Source: an uncultured Desulfosporosinus sp.
GTDB lineage: Bacteria > Bacillota > Desulfitobacteriia > Desulfitobacteriales > Desulfitobacteriaceae
DNA length: 49,837 bases
Direction of reading: 5' to 3'
Assembly: GCA_927405585.1 (NCBI GenBank)
Contig: CAKMJS010000055.1
Coordinates: forward strand, 1 to 49,837
Shown here piece by piece: positions 1-9,716 of the stretch. The notes beneath the pieces are model-generated. The model had not been told where the DNA came from. It worked only from the letters and a program-made list of their open reading frames with translations, and did not search any database. Position 1 is the first letter of the stretch, and each line of letters begins with the position of its first letter. A program made the translations under genes and the position numbers.

Positions 1-100
1 AAGAAGATGATTCGCTCATTGTTTTTTTGAAACTCCGTTAAGAGTTTCTCTCATTGGCTGTCCTTGTTGTTTAGTTTTCAAAGACCATGGATGGTCTGGG
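1..100 (-). other. Leader of a 16S rRNA gene that lies beyond the window edge
   Basis: Read on the minus strand, this stretch carries TTTGAAAACTAAACAACAAG, the motif commonly found just upstream of 16S genes in Firmicutes, then a small hairpin (GAAACTC/GAGTTTC) and a run heading out of the window. No 16S sequence is inside the window. The position after lysS agrees with B. subtilis, where an rRNA operon follows lysS. From about 133 to 417 I see only AT-rich spacer, with no gene and no clear promoter. Confidence 0.7.
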
Positions 101-132
101 TGTCACCGGAGCCATGGATGGCGGGAGGTGAC
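82..132. repeat. Nested palindromes in the rRNA leader
   Basis: AGACCAT GG ATGGTCT (82-97) is a perfect 7-bp palindrome. Next to it GTCACC (102-107) pairs with GGTGAC (127-132) around a second CCATGGATGG. These may be leader folding or processing structures, or a small inserted palindromic element. Confidence 0.5.
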
Positions 133-417
133 CAAAGACCATGACCCATTAGGTCAGAGCAACATCTTAGCATTTTAAACTTACGTTGTCAATACCAATT
201 TTATCCAAGTTCCCTTAGTTTGCGCTCAGATAATTGCTCCGTTCAATATCAACTATTATGCTGAACGAACAGTATCCACTATACCACGACTATGGGGTTC
301 AATTCAACCATTACTATTGCAACTATACTAGTTTTATGCTGACTTTAATCATTTATTCTCCATTAATCATCTATTACGTATAAATAAAATATTATTACTC
401 TTTCTGCCTCGTAAACA

Positions 418-444
418 AAGGCTGGCTCTGTATGAGCCAGCCTT
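418..444 (-). terminator. Intrinsic terminator downstream of lysS
   Basis: A perfect 11-bp stem (AAGGCTGGCTC with GAGCCAGCCTT, 5-nt loop) lies 66 nt past the lysS stop. On the minus strand it is followed by TGTTTAC, a weak U-tract. Confidence 0.7.
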
Positions 445-509
445 GAATCCTTCAGTCTTCTTACGATCTACTATTTTACCCCTTTACCTCTTTTTTCTTA
501 ATCTTAATC

Positions 510-2027
<1,518 letters not shown>

Positions 2028-2037
2028 TTATCTATCA

Positions 2038-2067
2038 ATTTTACCAAACTTGTATGTTACTAAACAA
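2038..2067 (-). promoter_or_regulatory. Possible sigma-A promoter for lysS
   Basis: TTGTTT, 18-bp spacer, TAAAAT, located 35-64 nt before the lysS start and after the greA terminator. The match is moderate. Confidence 0.4.
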
Positions 2068-2082
2068 GAAGAATAAAAACTA

Positions 2083-2116
2083 AGTGCAGCTTCCTGCATT
2101 CCAGAAATACTGCACT
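2083..2116 (-). terminator. Terminator downstream of greA
   Basis: AGTGCAG pairs with CTGCACT around an inner partial stem. On the minus strand TAGTTTTTATT follows. It lies 65 nt beyond the greA stop and suggests lysS is transcribed separately, at least in part. Confidence 0.6.
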
Positions 2117-2180
2117 CCAATCAATCTTATTTTCTCACCGTATTTCATCATGTACTTATGAGTAGTGCTATACTTAAAAA

Positions 2181-2651
2181 TTACTTAATATTTAGAATTT
2201 GATAGTGTAATATCCCTGCAGGGACATTAACCTCAACAATAGCACCTTTGGGCTGTCCCAGAACAGCTTTTCCAACGGGTGACTCATTGGAAATCTTATT
2301 GGTACCTGGATCCGCCTCTGCCGAACCAACGATGAAATACTCTTCTTCATCGCCAAAGTCCATGTCTTTCAGACGCACTTTTGCACCTAATGCAACGATA
2401 TCTGTTCCTTCCACTTCATCAATAACTCGTGCATTCCTGAGCATTTTTTCGAGAGTTATAATCCGTCCTTCAATAAAGGCCTGATCGTTCTTGGCATCAT
2501 CGTACTCTGAGTTTTCGCTAATATCTCCAAAGTCAATGGCCTGCTTAATACGTCCGGCTACTTCCCGCCGCTTCACTGTTTTAGATAGCTCTAATTCTTC
2601 TTCAAGTTTTTTGAGACCTTCTAAAGTCAGAATGACTTCTTTTTCAGCCAT
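2181..2651 (-). CDS. greA: Transcription elongation factor GreA
   Basis: Binds in the secondary channel of RNA polymerase and stimulates cleavage of backtracked RNA. The protein (156 residues from the chosen start) has the N-terminal coiled coil (about 5-75), including the tip region with [19 protein letters not shown], followed by the FKBP-like C-terminal domain ending [11 protein letters not shown]. An upstream in-frame start exists but adds a basic, unconserved stretch. The ATG at 2651 (MAEKEV) has GGGAG upstream and gives the usual family length. A near-perfect sigma-A promoter lies about 135 nt upstream. Placement between dusB and lysS is typical for clostridia. Confidence 0.96.
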   Translation of the reverse strand: MAEKEVILTLEGLKKLEEELELSKTVKRREVAGRIKQAIDFGDISENSEYDDAKNDQAFIEGRIITLEKMLRNARVIDEVEGTDIVALGAKVRLKDMDFGDEEEYFIVGSAEADPGTNKISNESPVGKAVLGQPKGAIVEVNVPAGILHYQILNIK

Positions 2652-2784
2652 ATTTTTCTCGCTCCCTTTTCTCGTCCTACGCATTGCGCGTTTTATGATA
2701 CAGCGCACTTCTCTCAAAGCCTTGTCTGCGTACTCATTTTAAATCTAGGAACTCTTTAAAGATTCCTCAATTACATTACTCGTT

Positions 2785-2813
2785 ATTATAAGGACCTTGC
2801 AAATTATTGTCAA
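2785..2813 (-). promoter_or_regulatory. Consensus sigma-A promoter for greA
   Basis: TTGACA, exactly 17 bp, TATAAT: perfect consensus for both hexamers on the minus strand, upstream of greA and after dusB. Confidence 0.85.
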
Positions 2814-2873
2814 GGATGCTGCACTTCTTCTTAACGACTAATATTTTCAAATTATCTATTTTTTCGACATTTA

Positions 2874-3839
2874 CTATTCTATGCTTTGTAAAATTCGACT
2901 GAGAATATATCGCATATCTTCAGGCGATCTGGTTTGCATGATCTCGTCTCGAAGTTGGGCTGCCTTCCTAATCCCTTTGATATACCACACTGCGTGTTTT
3001 CGCATTTCATTAAGACCGATTCGCTCACCCTTATAACGCAATATGCGGTCGAAATGCTGCAAAGCAACGTTTAGACGTTCTTCGATAAGTGGTTCGGACA
3101 ATAAAATCCCATAGTTAATAAAATGTTGAGTACGTGGAATGAGCCAGGGATTCCCGAGAGCACCACGTCCGATCATGACTCCGTCACAGCCCGTTTGCTG
3201 GATTAACTTGTCGGCATCCTCAGGAAAGAAAACATCCCCGTTCCCAATGACCGGAATACCGACTTCTTCTTTCACTCGTCGAATCCATTCCCAGTCGGCA
3301 TGCCCTGAGTAAAATTGTTCCCGGGTTCTCGCATGCACCGTAAGCATTTGGACGCCAACAGACTCGAGCGCTTTCGCTAGTTCAATAGCCACAATTTCAT
3401 CGTCGTTCCATCCAAGGCGCATTTTAACCGTTACCGGTACATTCACTGCACGCACAACAGCTGAAGCAATCGCTTGCGCGCGAGGGATATCCTTTAGTAG
3501 TGCCGACCCTTCTCCATTCTTGACGATCTTTTGCGCGGGGCATCCCATATTAATATCGATGACGTTGGCGCTACAATCTATGGCCAATAGAGCTGCACGA
3601 GCCATTGTCTCAGGATCTGTCCCAAAAAGTTGTACGATCCTAGGTTCTGCTTCCCCACGCAAATCTAGCATACTCAAGGTTTTAGAGTTTTGATAAGTCA
3701 ACGCTTTATCACTAATCATTTCAGTCCAGACATACTCTCCACCCACAGAACATACCGTTTCACGAAATGCTTTGTCCGTCACTCCGGCCAAAGGCGCTAA
3801 AAATACTGGAACTCCAAGTTCATATTGTCCTAACTTCAT
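2874..3839 (-). CDS. dusB: tRNA-dihydrouridine synthase, DusB family
   Basis: FMN-dependent reduction of uridine to dihydrouridine in tRNA. The TIM barrel begins with VPVFLAPLAGVTDKAFRE. The DINMGCPAQKIVKNGEGSAL segment carries the catalytic Cys, and VKMRLGW, TVHARTREQFYSG and NGDVF follow in the expected order. The ATG at 3839 (MKLGQYELG) follows AGAGG; the longer reading adds 20 unconserved residues encoded by the repeat region upstream. Length is 321 residues, as usual. Downstream of coaX and upstream of greA. A hairpin repeat sits in the coaX-dusB gap. Confidence 0.95.
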   Translation of the reverse strand: MKLGQYELGVPVFLAPLAGVTDKAFRETVCSVGGEYVWTEMISDKALTYQNSKTLSMLDLRGEAEPRIVQLFGTDPETMARAALLAIDCSANVIDINMGCPAQKIVKNGEGSALLKDIPRAQAIASAVVRAVNVPVTVKMRLGWNDDEIVAIELAKALESVGVQMLTVHARTREQFYSGHADWEWIRRVKEEVGIPVIGNGDVFFPEDADKLIQQTGCDGVMIGRGALGNPWLIPRTQHFINYGILLSEPLIEERLNVALQHFDRILRYKGERIGLNEMRKHAVWYIKGIRKAAQLRDEIMQTRSPEDMRYILSRILQSIE

Positions 3840-3862
3840 AATTTTATTCCTCTTTTTTCGAT

Positions 3863-3940
3863 CTCCCACTTTTACAAATGGGAGTGGTACCCTAGGCATT
3901 GTGAAGTTTCGATGTTCAACTTTAGCTGAACGAGTTCACT
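3863..3940 (-). repeat. IS200/IS605-like end hairpin, copy A (degenerate)
   Basis: Minus-strand reading gives GTGAACTCGTTCAGCTAAAG, then TTGAACATCG, then after a spacer the hairpin CTCCCA/TGGGAG. It shares its core with the copy at 21,173-21,229 and its first part with the copy at 28,752-28,793. It starts just past the coaX stop. No transposase is adjacent. Confidence 0.55.
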
Positions 3941-3942
3941 TA

Positions 3943-4710
3943 CTATTTCCTATTACGCTCATAAATTAATAAAAGTCCTTCAAGGGTCAAAAATTGATCT
4001 ACCGTTTCAATCGTGTCGGATTCTTGGGAGATCATTTCGGCTAATCCACCGGTTGCAATCACTTTAGTCTCTGGTCCCATTTCTGCTTTCATACGATTAA
4101 CAATCCCATCTACTTGCCCAATGAAGCCATAGTAGATTCCGGACTGTATTGCAGCTACAGTATTTCTAGCAATAACGGATGTAGGCTTAACCATTTCAAC
4201 GCGGGGTAACTTTGAAGCCCTCTGAAACAGTGCGTCTGTCGAGATTCCAATTCCAGGAGCAATCGCCCCGCCTAAGTATTCTCCTCGTTTTGAGACTACA
4301 CAAAACGTTGTCGCCGTTCCAGAATCTACAATGATAAGTGGTCCTCCGTATTTATTATATGCCGCGACGGCATTCACAATGCGGTCAGCCCCAACCTCCC
4401 TAGGGTTGTCAATTATTATAGGCATCCCCGTTTTAACACCTGGGCCCACAACTAGTGGTTCAACGCCAAAGTATTTTCGGGCAAGGGCTTCCAAGGTTGG
4501 GTTCACTGGAGGTACAACCGAGGAAATAACGACCGCCCCAATCTCTGGAAAGGTTAAACCGCTAAAATCAAATAAATTTTTGATAACGACCGCATATTCA
4601 TCCCTTGTCCGGGATTTATCAGTAGATACCCTCCAATGATGAGTCAGTATCCTTTCATCATATACCCCCAACACGATGTTTGTATTACCCACATCAAATA
4701 CAAGAATCAT
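3943..4710 (-). CDS. coaX: Type III pantothenate kinase
   Basis: Phosphorylates pantothenate, the first committed step of coenzyme A synthesis. The 255-residue protein has the acetate kinase/Hsp70-like fold signatures: [10 protein letters not shown] at the N-terminus (phosphate 1), [11 protein letters not shown] and [13 protein letters not shown] in the middle, and IATGGLAE near the C-terminus. CGAGGAG precedes the ATG. In related clostridia coaX follows birA directly; here bioY and an insertion sequence lie between. With panC and panD in the same region it links pantothenate synthesis to CoA. Confidence 0.96.
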   Translation of the reverse strand: MILVFDVGNTNIVLGVYDERILTHHWRVSTDKSRTRDEYAVVIKNLFDFSGLTFPEIGAVVISSVVPPVNPTLEALARKYFGVEPLVVGPGVKTGMPIIIDNPREVGADRIVNAVAAYNKYGGPLIIVDSGTATTFCVVSKRGEYLGGAIAPGIGISTDALFQRASKLPRVEMVKPTSVIARNTVAAIQSGIYYGFIGQVDGIVNRMKAEMGPETKVIATGGLAEMISQESDTIETVDQFLTLEGLLLIYERNRK

Positions 4711-5094
4711 AATAACGCTCCTCGTATAATTAATTTAGTTCCTACCCCACGAGTCCAAAAAACTAATGGAATGTGGGGTATTTAATTGACCATGGAAAAC
4801 TGGAAATTCAGTTTGTCTGGTCAATATCAACAAGATGCGCGCAGGATAACGCATACCCCATGCAGCCGTCGTGCCTGTGGGCAGTGTGGACAAGTCAACC
4901 CTAATGCATACTTCAAATTCGACTTGTCCAAAGCCTGTTGGGAAAGCTCTTTTAAGACAGACCCAAAAGGGCTTTTCCATAGGCTGGCACTGTCCACAGG
5001 CTCAGGATGAGGAATACCTGAGATTCCTCAAGTCGTTCTTTGACAACAAAAAAGTATTTAAATTTGTTGGGATTTCAGGCAAAATGGTACCGTG

Positions 5095-5320
5095 AGGTTC
5101 GTTCTGGCAAGGCCTTCCGCTCCTTGAGGCTTTGACCTCTTTTAAAGTCTGACTGCCAGCCCACAATTTGAACTTTTAACTCGAAGGTTGCACAGTTTAA
5201 AGGGAACCCCTCCGATGGTAGCAGATCGGCTGGATCCAAGGTCCTTTTAAGACAAGTGCTGATTCGGCGAGGTTGTTGACCTGTTGTGGTGCCTGGTCCC
5301 AACGTTAATCTTACTAATTC
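5095..5320 (+). ncRNA. Candidate IS110 bridge RNA
   Basis: IS110 recombinases use a structured RNA from the element's non-coding end, with two loops that pair to target and donor DNA. This 226-nt stretch directly before the transposase has suitable structure: CTGGCA (5104-5109) pairs with TGCCAG (5154-5159) around a 44-nt internal region with a GCCT/AGGC stem, and a second small stem-loop AGGT-TGTTG-ACCT is at 5270-5282. The structure was found by eye and guide loops are not assigned. Confidence 0.35.
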
Positions 5321-5349
5321 TTCAACTCGGAAAGTGAGGTGATTTTACT

Positions 5350-6591
5350 ATGAGTTTATTTGTCGGTATTGATGTGAGTTCCAATGATTTTAAAGTGCGA
5401 GTAATCGACGAGCGAGGTGATGAACCGGTTAAAAGGCTGCGGGCTTTGAATGATAAGCCTGGTTGTGAGCAAATTGCCCGATATCTCACTGAAGCCTGTG
5501 CTAAAGAGAAAGAGGATCGGCTGGTTATTGGTTTAGAAGCCACTTCCGTGTATAGTTGGCCGTTACAAATGTTCTTAGCGGAAGACCATTGCTTAGCACC
5601 TTTACAGCCCCAAATTTATTCCTTTAACCCCAAGGTGGTGGCTAATTTCAAGAAGGCTTATGTAGACCTTCCGAAGAACGACTGGATTGATGCCTGGGTC
5701 ATTGCCGAACGTTTACGCTTCGGTCGGCTCCCGGAGGGCTCTCAGATCGATTTCCGCTACTTACCGTTACAGCGCCTCACTCGCTTCCGTTGTCATCTGA
5801 TTGAGATGATCTCCAGGGAGAAGAACTATTTTCTCACGAACTTGTTCTTGAAGTTTAGCACGCTTGCCCAAGGTGCGGTTTTTAGCAACACTTTCGGCGC
5901 TACTTCTGAATCCTTGACACTTGACTTTTTTTCTCCAGAAGAGGTTGCGGCTCGACCGCTTGATGAACTAATTGATTTCCTCATGGAGAAAGGAAGAAGT
6001 CATTTCGAGGATCCGGAAGCCAAAGTCAGAGAGTTAAAGGAAGCTGCCCGCAAGGCCCATCGACTGCGTGGGAGCCTATTGCAACCCATTAACCTTATCC
6101 TGGCCACGAGCATCGAAACCATCCACACTTTAGAGAAACAGGTCAAGAAAATCGATAAGGCCATCGAAGCAGAAATCAGGCATTTTCCTAATACGCTCAT
6201 TACCATTCCCGGTATTGGCCCCGTGCTTTCAGCTGGTATTATTGCTGAGATTGGAGATATCCGTCGTTTTCCGAATGAAGGAGCCTTAGCAAAGTTTATT
6301 GGGTTAACCTGGCGTTCTCACCAGTCAGGTGATTTTACAGCCGACGACACACCCTTAACCCGAACCGGCAACACCTATTTGCGCAGTTATATCATCCAGG
6401 CTGCTAACTTAGTCCGCCAAAAGGAACCAGAGTACAAAGCCTTCTACCAACGTAAATTCTCGGAAAGTAAGACTCACCATCATCGCCGTGCTCTCGTGCT
6501 TACTGCACGCAAACTCGTCCGTATGGTTGATGCTCTGCTACGCAGCAACAAAATATACATGCCACAGGGCAATAGGGGGAATGTAAGCTAA
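5350..6591 (+). CDS. IS110 family transposase (DEDD recombinase)
   Basis: A 413-residue transposase. The N-terminal RuvC-like DEDD domain shows GIDVSSNDFKV (D9), GLEATSVYSWPL with the Glu, and the late acidic pair in PKNDWIDAWVIAERL. A helical linker follows (about 210-280). The C-terminal IS116/IS110/IS902 domain starts at TIPGIGPVLSAGIIAEIGD and contains the Ser-bearing segment WRSHQSGDF, where the family's catalytic serine is expected, then TRTGNTYLRSYIIQAA. GTGAGGTGATTTT precedes the ATG. No frameshift or stop is seen, so it may be active. It is the only clear transposase in the window. Confidence 0.93.
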   Translation: MSLFVGIDVSSNDFKVRVIDERGDEPVKRLRALNDKPGCEQIARYLTEACAKEKEDRLVIGLEATSVYSWPLQMFLAEDHCLAPLQPQIYSFNPKVVANFKKAYVDLPKNDWIDAWVIAERLRFGRLPEGSQIDFRYLPLQRLTRFRCHLIEMISREKNYFLTNLFLKFSTLAQGAVFSNTFGATSESLTLDFFSPEEVAARPLDELIDFLMEKGRSHFEDPEAKVRELKEAARKAHRLRGSLLQPINLILATSIETIHTLEKQVKKIDKAIEAEIRHFPNTLITIPGIGPVLSAGIIAEIGDIRRFPNEGALAKFIGLTWRSHQSGDFTADDTPLTRTGNTYLRSYIIQAANLVRQKEPEYKAFYQRKFSESKTHHHRRALVLTARKLVRMVDALLRSNKIYMPQGNRGNVS

Positions 6592-6761
6592 GCATAAACG
6601 CGATAATCCAACTTCCATTTTTGTAACTTATTCCCATATGATTTTGGGGATGAGAGGGTTTTTTATTGCCTTTTTTGCCCACTGATAATTAAATAACTGA
6701 AAATTTGACTCACTTAGGGTCTTGACATATTACCGAAGGACTTTTGGCTAGTGAGCTACCC

Positions 6762-7301
6762 TCAGGCGGCTTTACGGCGACGAACCACTTCCTGTCCGAC
6801 CCAGACGGCTATTCCTGCCTTAATTAGATCTCCCAAAATAAAGGGAACAAAACCGATCAAAACACTCGAGACACTAGCCTGATTGTCCAACACCCAACGC
6901 AAGATCATAAACATATAGCTTAACCCGAAGAGGTATAATGTGCCTAGACCAGCCAGGACAGCAACAATCGCCCACCACAGGCTACCTTCACGGTAAACTC
7001 GCCCAACAACGTACGCAGCGGCCACATTGCCCAGAAGAAATCCAAAGGTCGGCTTAAGGATGTAGCCTACTCCTCCAAATGGAGCGGAAGAGAAAACAGG
7101 CAATCCAAAGAGTCCTAATACCAAATACACTAACATGGCCATAGCCGCATACTCGGCGCCAAGGATAATACCTGACATAAGTACCAGAACCGGTAAAACA
7201 CTAAACGGAACTAAGCCTGGCGAAACCCAGTGAAGTAACATCCCTGCCAAACACATTAGGGCTGCCATTACGGATGTCATTGCTAGTTTTCTAGTTTTCA
7301 T
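6762..7301 (-). CDS. bioY: Biotin transporter, substrate-binding membrane subunit BioY
   Basis: S component of the energy-coupling factor biotin transporter in the cytoplasmic membrane; it binds biotin and normally works with a shared ECF module encoded elsewhere. The 179-residue protein has about six hydrophobic segments. The family pattern is visible: PFSVLPVLVLMSGIILG early, PVFSSAPFGGVGYILKPTFGFLLG in the middle, then an acidic/Lys loop GDLIKAGIAVWVG near the end. AGGAGG precedes the ATG. The BirA operator lies directly in front, so transcription should fall when biotin is plentiful. The downstream gene coaX is cut off from it by the insertion sequence. Confidence 0.95.
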   Translation of the reverse strand: MKTRKLAMTSVMAALMCLAGMLLHWVSPGLVPFSVLPVLVLMSGIILGAEYAAMAMLVYLVLGLFGLPVFSSAPFGGVGYILKPTFGFLLGNVAAAYVVGRVYREGSLWWAIVAVLAGLGTLYLFGLSYMFMILRWVLDNQASVSSVLIGFVPFILGDLIKAGIAVWVGQEVVRRRKAA

Positions 7302-7316
7302 TACATGTCCTCCTTC

Positions 7317-7352
7317 TATTGTAAACTTATTTTATTATTAGAGTTTACAATA
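7317..7352 (-). promoter_or_regulatory. BirA operator overlapping the bioY promoter
   Basis: A perfect palindrome: TATTGTAAACT and AGTTTACAATA separated by 14 bp, the arrangement bound by BirA-biotin dimers in Firmicutes. It ends 16 nt before the bioY start. A promoter-like pair TTGCTA - 17 bp - TAATAA runs through it on the minus strand, so binding would block transcription. Confidence 0.85.
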
Positions 7353-7440
7353 GAATCTAGCAAGTTACAATAACAGTCTTAAAGTATACAAAAACCTTTT
7401 CGTTGCAGCGTAATCCGTTTAACCATACCAATGCGATGGC

Positions 7441-8421
7441 TTAAAAATATTCGCCAATTTTAGAACGCACTTGTACTTCTCCGGCTGAAAAGCTTTTTTC
7501 TCCATCGTCCGTCTCAAGAAGTAGAGCTCCGTCGATCGAGATTCCTTTGAAAACACCCTGACATACTTGTTCTCCCCGCAAAATTCTTACTTCTTCGCCC
7601 AAACTAACAGCCCTTTCCAACCAATTTGACCTTAACTCCTCAAAGGCCTTATTTTCTAAGCATATTACTTGTTTTTCTAAATGCTTCATAATTCCAGCCG
7701 CCAAAACATTAAGATCTACTTCATACCCTAGGATTTCTAAAAGAGTCGTTGCCTTTAATAAAGGACTTAATCTTTCACGAGGAAAATTAACATTAATCCC
7801 AATTCCCAAAATCAAGGCTTGAACAGTATTCCATTCTCCCACAACTTCTCCGAGAATTCCAGCGATTTTCGAACCGTCGAAAACAAGGTCATTGGGCCAT
7901 TTAATCCCGATACGAAGAGAATAAAGTTCCTCAAATGCGTCGACGATCGCAACACTTGTTGCGAGAGTTAATTTTGAGGCGTCCGCCAAAGACAAATTAG
8001 GCCGAAGTACCACCGACATCCAAAGTCCGCCCCTTGGAGATTCCCACTGGCGCTGCAGCCGCCCTTTACCCGAGCTCTGGCTCCTTGCTATAACCACTTG
8101 ACCATGGGCGCCTCCTTGCCTGGCAAGCTCTTTTGCCCAAACGTTAGTGGATTCCAGCTCATCTTCAAGGGTTATCTTGCTCCCCAAGGATATGGTAGTT
8201 AATGCTTTCTTTAAAACCCACTCATTTAACGAGAAAGGAGTTTTTAATAGACAATATCCATTCCTTGTCTGCCCCTCAATTTCAAACCCTTCTTCTTTTA
8301 AAACCTGTATCTGTTTCCATATTGCCGCTCTCGTGACCTTCAATTGTTGGCTAATCCGCTCGCCGGACACATATTTTTCAGGGTGTGCGGCGAGGAGATG
8401 AAGGATGTCATGACGTAACAT
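7441..8421 (-). CDS. birA: Bifunctional biotin ligase and biotin operon repressor
   Basis: Attaches biotin to biotin carboxyl carrier protein through biotinyl-AMP; the BirA-bioAMP dimer also represses biotin genes. The 326-residue protein has an N-terminal winged helix (about 1-65, YVSGERISQQLKVTRAAIWKQ), the catalytic domain with SSGKGRLQRQWESPRGGLWMS (biotin/ATP loop) and IKWPNDLVFDGSKIAGILGE, and a C-terminal SH3-like domain ending KSFSAGEVQVR. The DNA-binding domain makes it a regulator, consistent with the operator next door at bioY. AGAGG precedes the ATG. It ends the DUF2520-panC-panD-birA series, 61 nt after panD. Confidence 0.96.
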   Translation of the reverse strand: MLRHDILHLLAAHPEKYVSGERISQQLKVTRAAIWKQIQVLKEEGFEIEGQTRNGYCLLKTPFSLNEWVLKKALTTISLGSKITLEDELESTNVWAKELARQGGAHGQVVIARSQSSGKGRLQRQWESPRGGLWMSVVLRPNLSLADASKLTLATSVAIVDAFEELYSLRIGIKWPNDLVFDGSKIAGILGEVVGEWNTVQALILGIGINVNFPRERLSPLLKATTLLEILGYEVDLNVLAAGIMKHLEKQVICLENKAFEELRSNWLERAVSLGEEVRILRGEQVCQGVFKGISIDGALLLETDDGEKSFSAGEVQVRSKIGEYF

Positions 8422-8482
8422 TTAAATTCCTCTTTCCCCTCAACTTGTCCTCGTCGAAGCAAGTATTAGGCAACTCGCCTTG

Positions 8483-8866
8483 TCAAGATTCTTGTCCATG
8501 GAGTTCTTCTGATGCTATCTTAGTTGGATGATTTAGATCATTGACAAAGACAACTTTAGGGTTATACTGATGGGCTGCTTCATCGGTTAAAATTGCATAA
8601 GAAATTATGATGACTTGGTCCCCGACTTGAACAAGACGGGCAGCAGCACCATTTAGGCAAATCACCCCTGAGTTTCGCTCTCCGGGAATAACATAAGTTT
8701 CAAGCCTAGCTCCATTGTTGTTGTTCACTACCTGGACCTTCTCATTCGGCAAGATATCCGCTGCTTCGATCAACGCGGTGTCAATCGTAATACTTCCCAC
8801 GTATTGGAGATTAGCCTCAGTCACCGTTGCTTTATGAATTTTAGATTTCATCATCGTTCTAAACAT
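8483..8866 (-). CDS. panD: Aspartate 1-decarboxylase precursor
   Basis: Makes beta-alanine from aspartate for pantothenate. It is a pyruvoyl enzyme that self-cleaves between Gly24 and Ser25; the site QYVGSI is present at exactly these residues when translation starts at MFRTMMKS, which supports this start. The conserved NGAAARL and [10 protein letters not shown] segments follow. Length is 127 residues, as usual. The start overlaps the panC stop by 8 nt, so the two are translationally coupled and supply both halves of the pantothenate ligation. Confidence 0.96.
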   Translation of the reverse strand: MFRTMMKSKIHKATVTEANLQYVGSITIDTALIEAADILPNEKVQVVNNNNGARLETYVIPGERNSGVICLNGAAARLVQVGDQVIIISYAILTDEAAHQYNPKVVFVNDLNHPTKIASEELHGQES

Positions 8867-9716
8867 GGGGAATCACCTCCAGCACTTTGTTATCAATCAA
8901 GCGCGTTGATCCGAACTTAACGGCTAAGGCGATAAGCACCGGTCGCTCGATAATGGTTACTTCAGACAAGTCTCCTGCATCCCGAACTTCCACATAGTCA
9001 ATTACTCCATGGCAGTTGCGGGAGATCTTTTCTCGCAGCTGCTTTTCTAGTTCTCGTGCTGATCGTTCTCCTGCTAGCAAACACTCTTCCGCCTCGATAA
9101 GACTCTGGGATAATACCTTAGCTTCTTGCCGTTGTTCCGAAGTTAAAAAGACATTGCGCGAGCTTAACGCTAGTCCATCTTCCTCTCGAACAATGGGTAC
9201 AGGACAAACCTCTATTGGTAGACTTAGATCGCTAACCATACGCTGGATGATCAAATATTGTTGATAATCCTTCTGCCCAAAAAACGCTAAGTCGGGTTGA
9301 ACAATATGAAACAACTTACATACGACCGTCGCAACCCCTCGAAAGTGTCCCGGACGGGTGGCCCCACAAAGCACCGCATCTAACTGACTCACCTCAACAT
9401 AAGTGACGATTGGGTGAGGATACATATCTTGCTCTGTTGGATGAAAGAGAACATCGACCCCTGCGTGTTTGATCAAATTGACATCTCGCTCCAAATCCCT
9501 CGGATACCTTGATAAGTCTTCTTTCGGACCAAATTGTAGGGGATTTACAAAAATGCTGAGTACGACGTAGGCGCACGTTTGTTTAGCCTGCTCAATTAAT
9601 GCTAGGTGCCCTCTATGCAAATAACCCATGGTAGGGACAAGGGCAATAACCCGTCCACGTTGTTTTTCCTGTGCAATTATTTGACGTAGTTCAGGAATTA
9701 GCGAAGTCCTTTTCAT
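8859..9716 (-). CDS. panC: Pantothenate synthetase (pantoate-beta-alanine ligase)
   Basis: Joins pantoate and beta-alanine, using ATP. Rossmann-type nucleotidyltransferase fold: [18 protein letters not shown] holds the HxGH motif, then [27 protein letters not shown] and DGLALSSRN (the KMSKS equivalent region). A GTG 12 nt upstream lies inside the GGTGGAG ribosome binding site, so the ATG at 9716 is used, giving 285 residues. It overlaps DUF2520 upstream by 26 nt and panD downstream by 8 nt. In many clostridia panB sits between the DUF2520 gene and panC; it is missing here. Confidence 0.96.
   Translation of the reverse strand: MKRTSLIPELRQIIAQEKQRGRVIALVPTMGYLHRGHLALIEQAKQTCAYVVLSIFVNPLQFGPKEDLSRYPRDLERDVNLIKHAGVDVLFHPTEQDMYPHPIVTYVEVSQLDAVLCGATRPGHFRGVATVVCKLFHIVQPDLAFFGQKDYQQYLIIQRMVSDLSLPIEVCPVPIVREEDGLALSSRNVFLTSEQRQEAKVLSQSLIEAEECLLAGERSARELEKQLREKISRNCHGVIDYVEVRDAGDLSEVTIIERPVLIALAVKFGSTRLIDNKVLEVIPHV

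Larger units (their letters stand above)
4735..6761 (+). mobile_element. IS110-family insertion sequence (ends not resolved)
   Basis: An intact IS110-type transposase on the plus strand breaks an otherwise minus-strand block between coaX and bioY. The family makes no terminal inverted repeats and no target duplication, so the ends cannot be placed by eye; the range given is the whole gap. About 610 nt of non-coding DNA precede the transposase and about 170 nt follow it. The left part contains several inverted repeats: TACCCCAC (4743-4750) with GTGGGGTA (4773-4780), GGACAAGTC with GACTTGTCC, and GAGGAAT with ATTCCTC. Any of these may mark the native intergenic region instead. Confidence 0.7.

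Noticed and set aside
4786-5302. Several 70-80 codon frames in the region before the IS110 transposase
   Set aside because: They overlap each other on both strands, lack ribosome binding sites and recognisable domains; the region fits structured non-coding DNA better.
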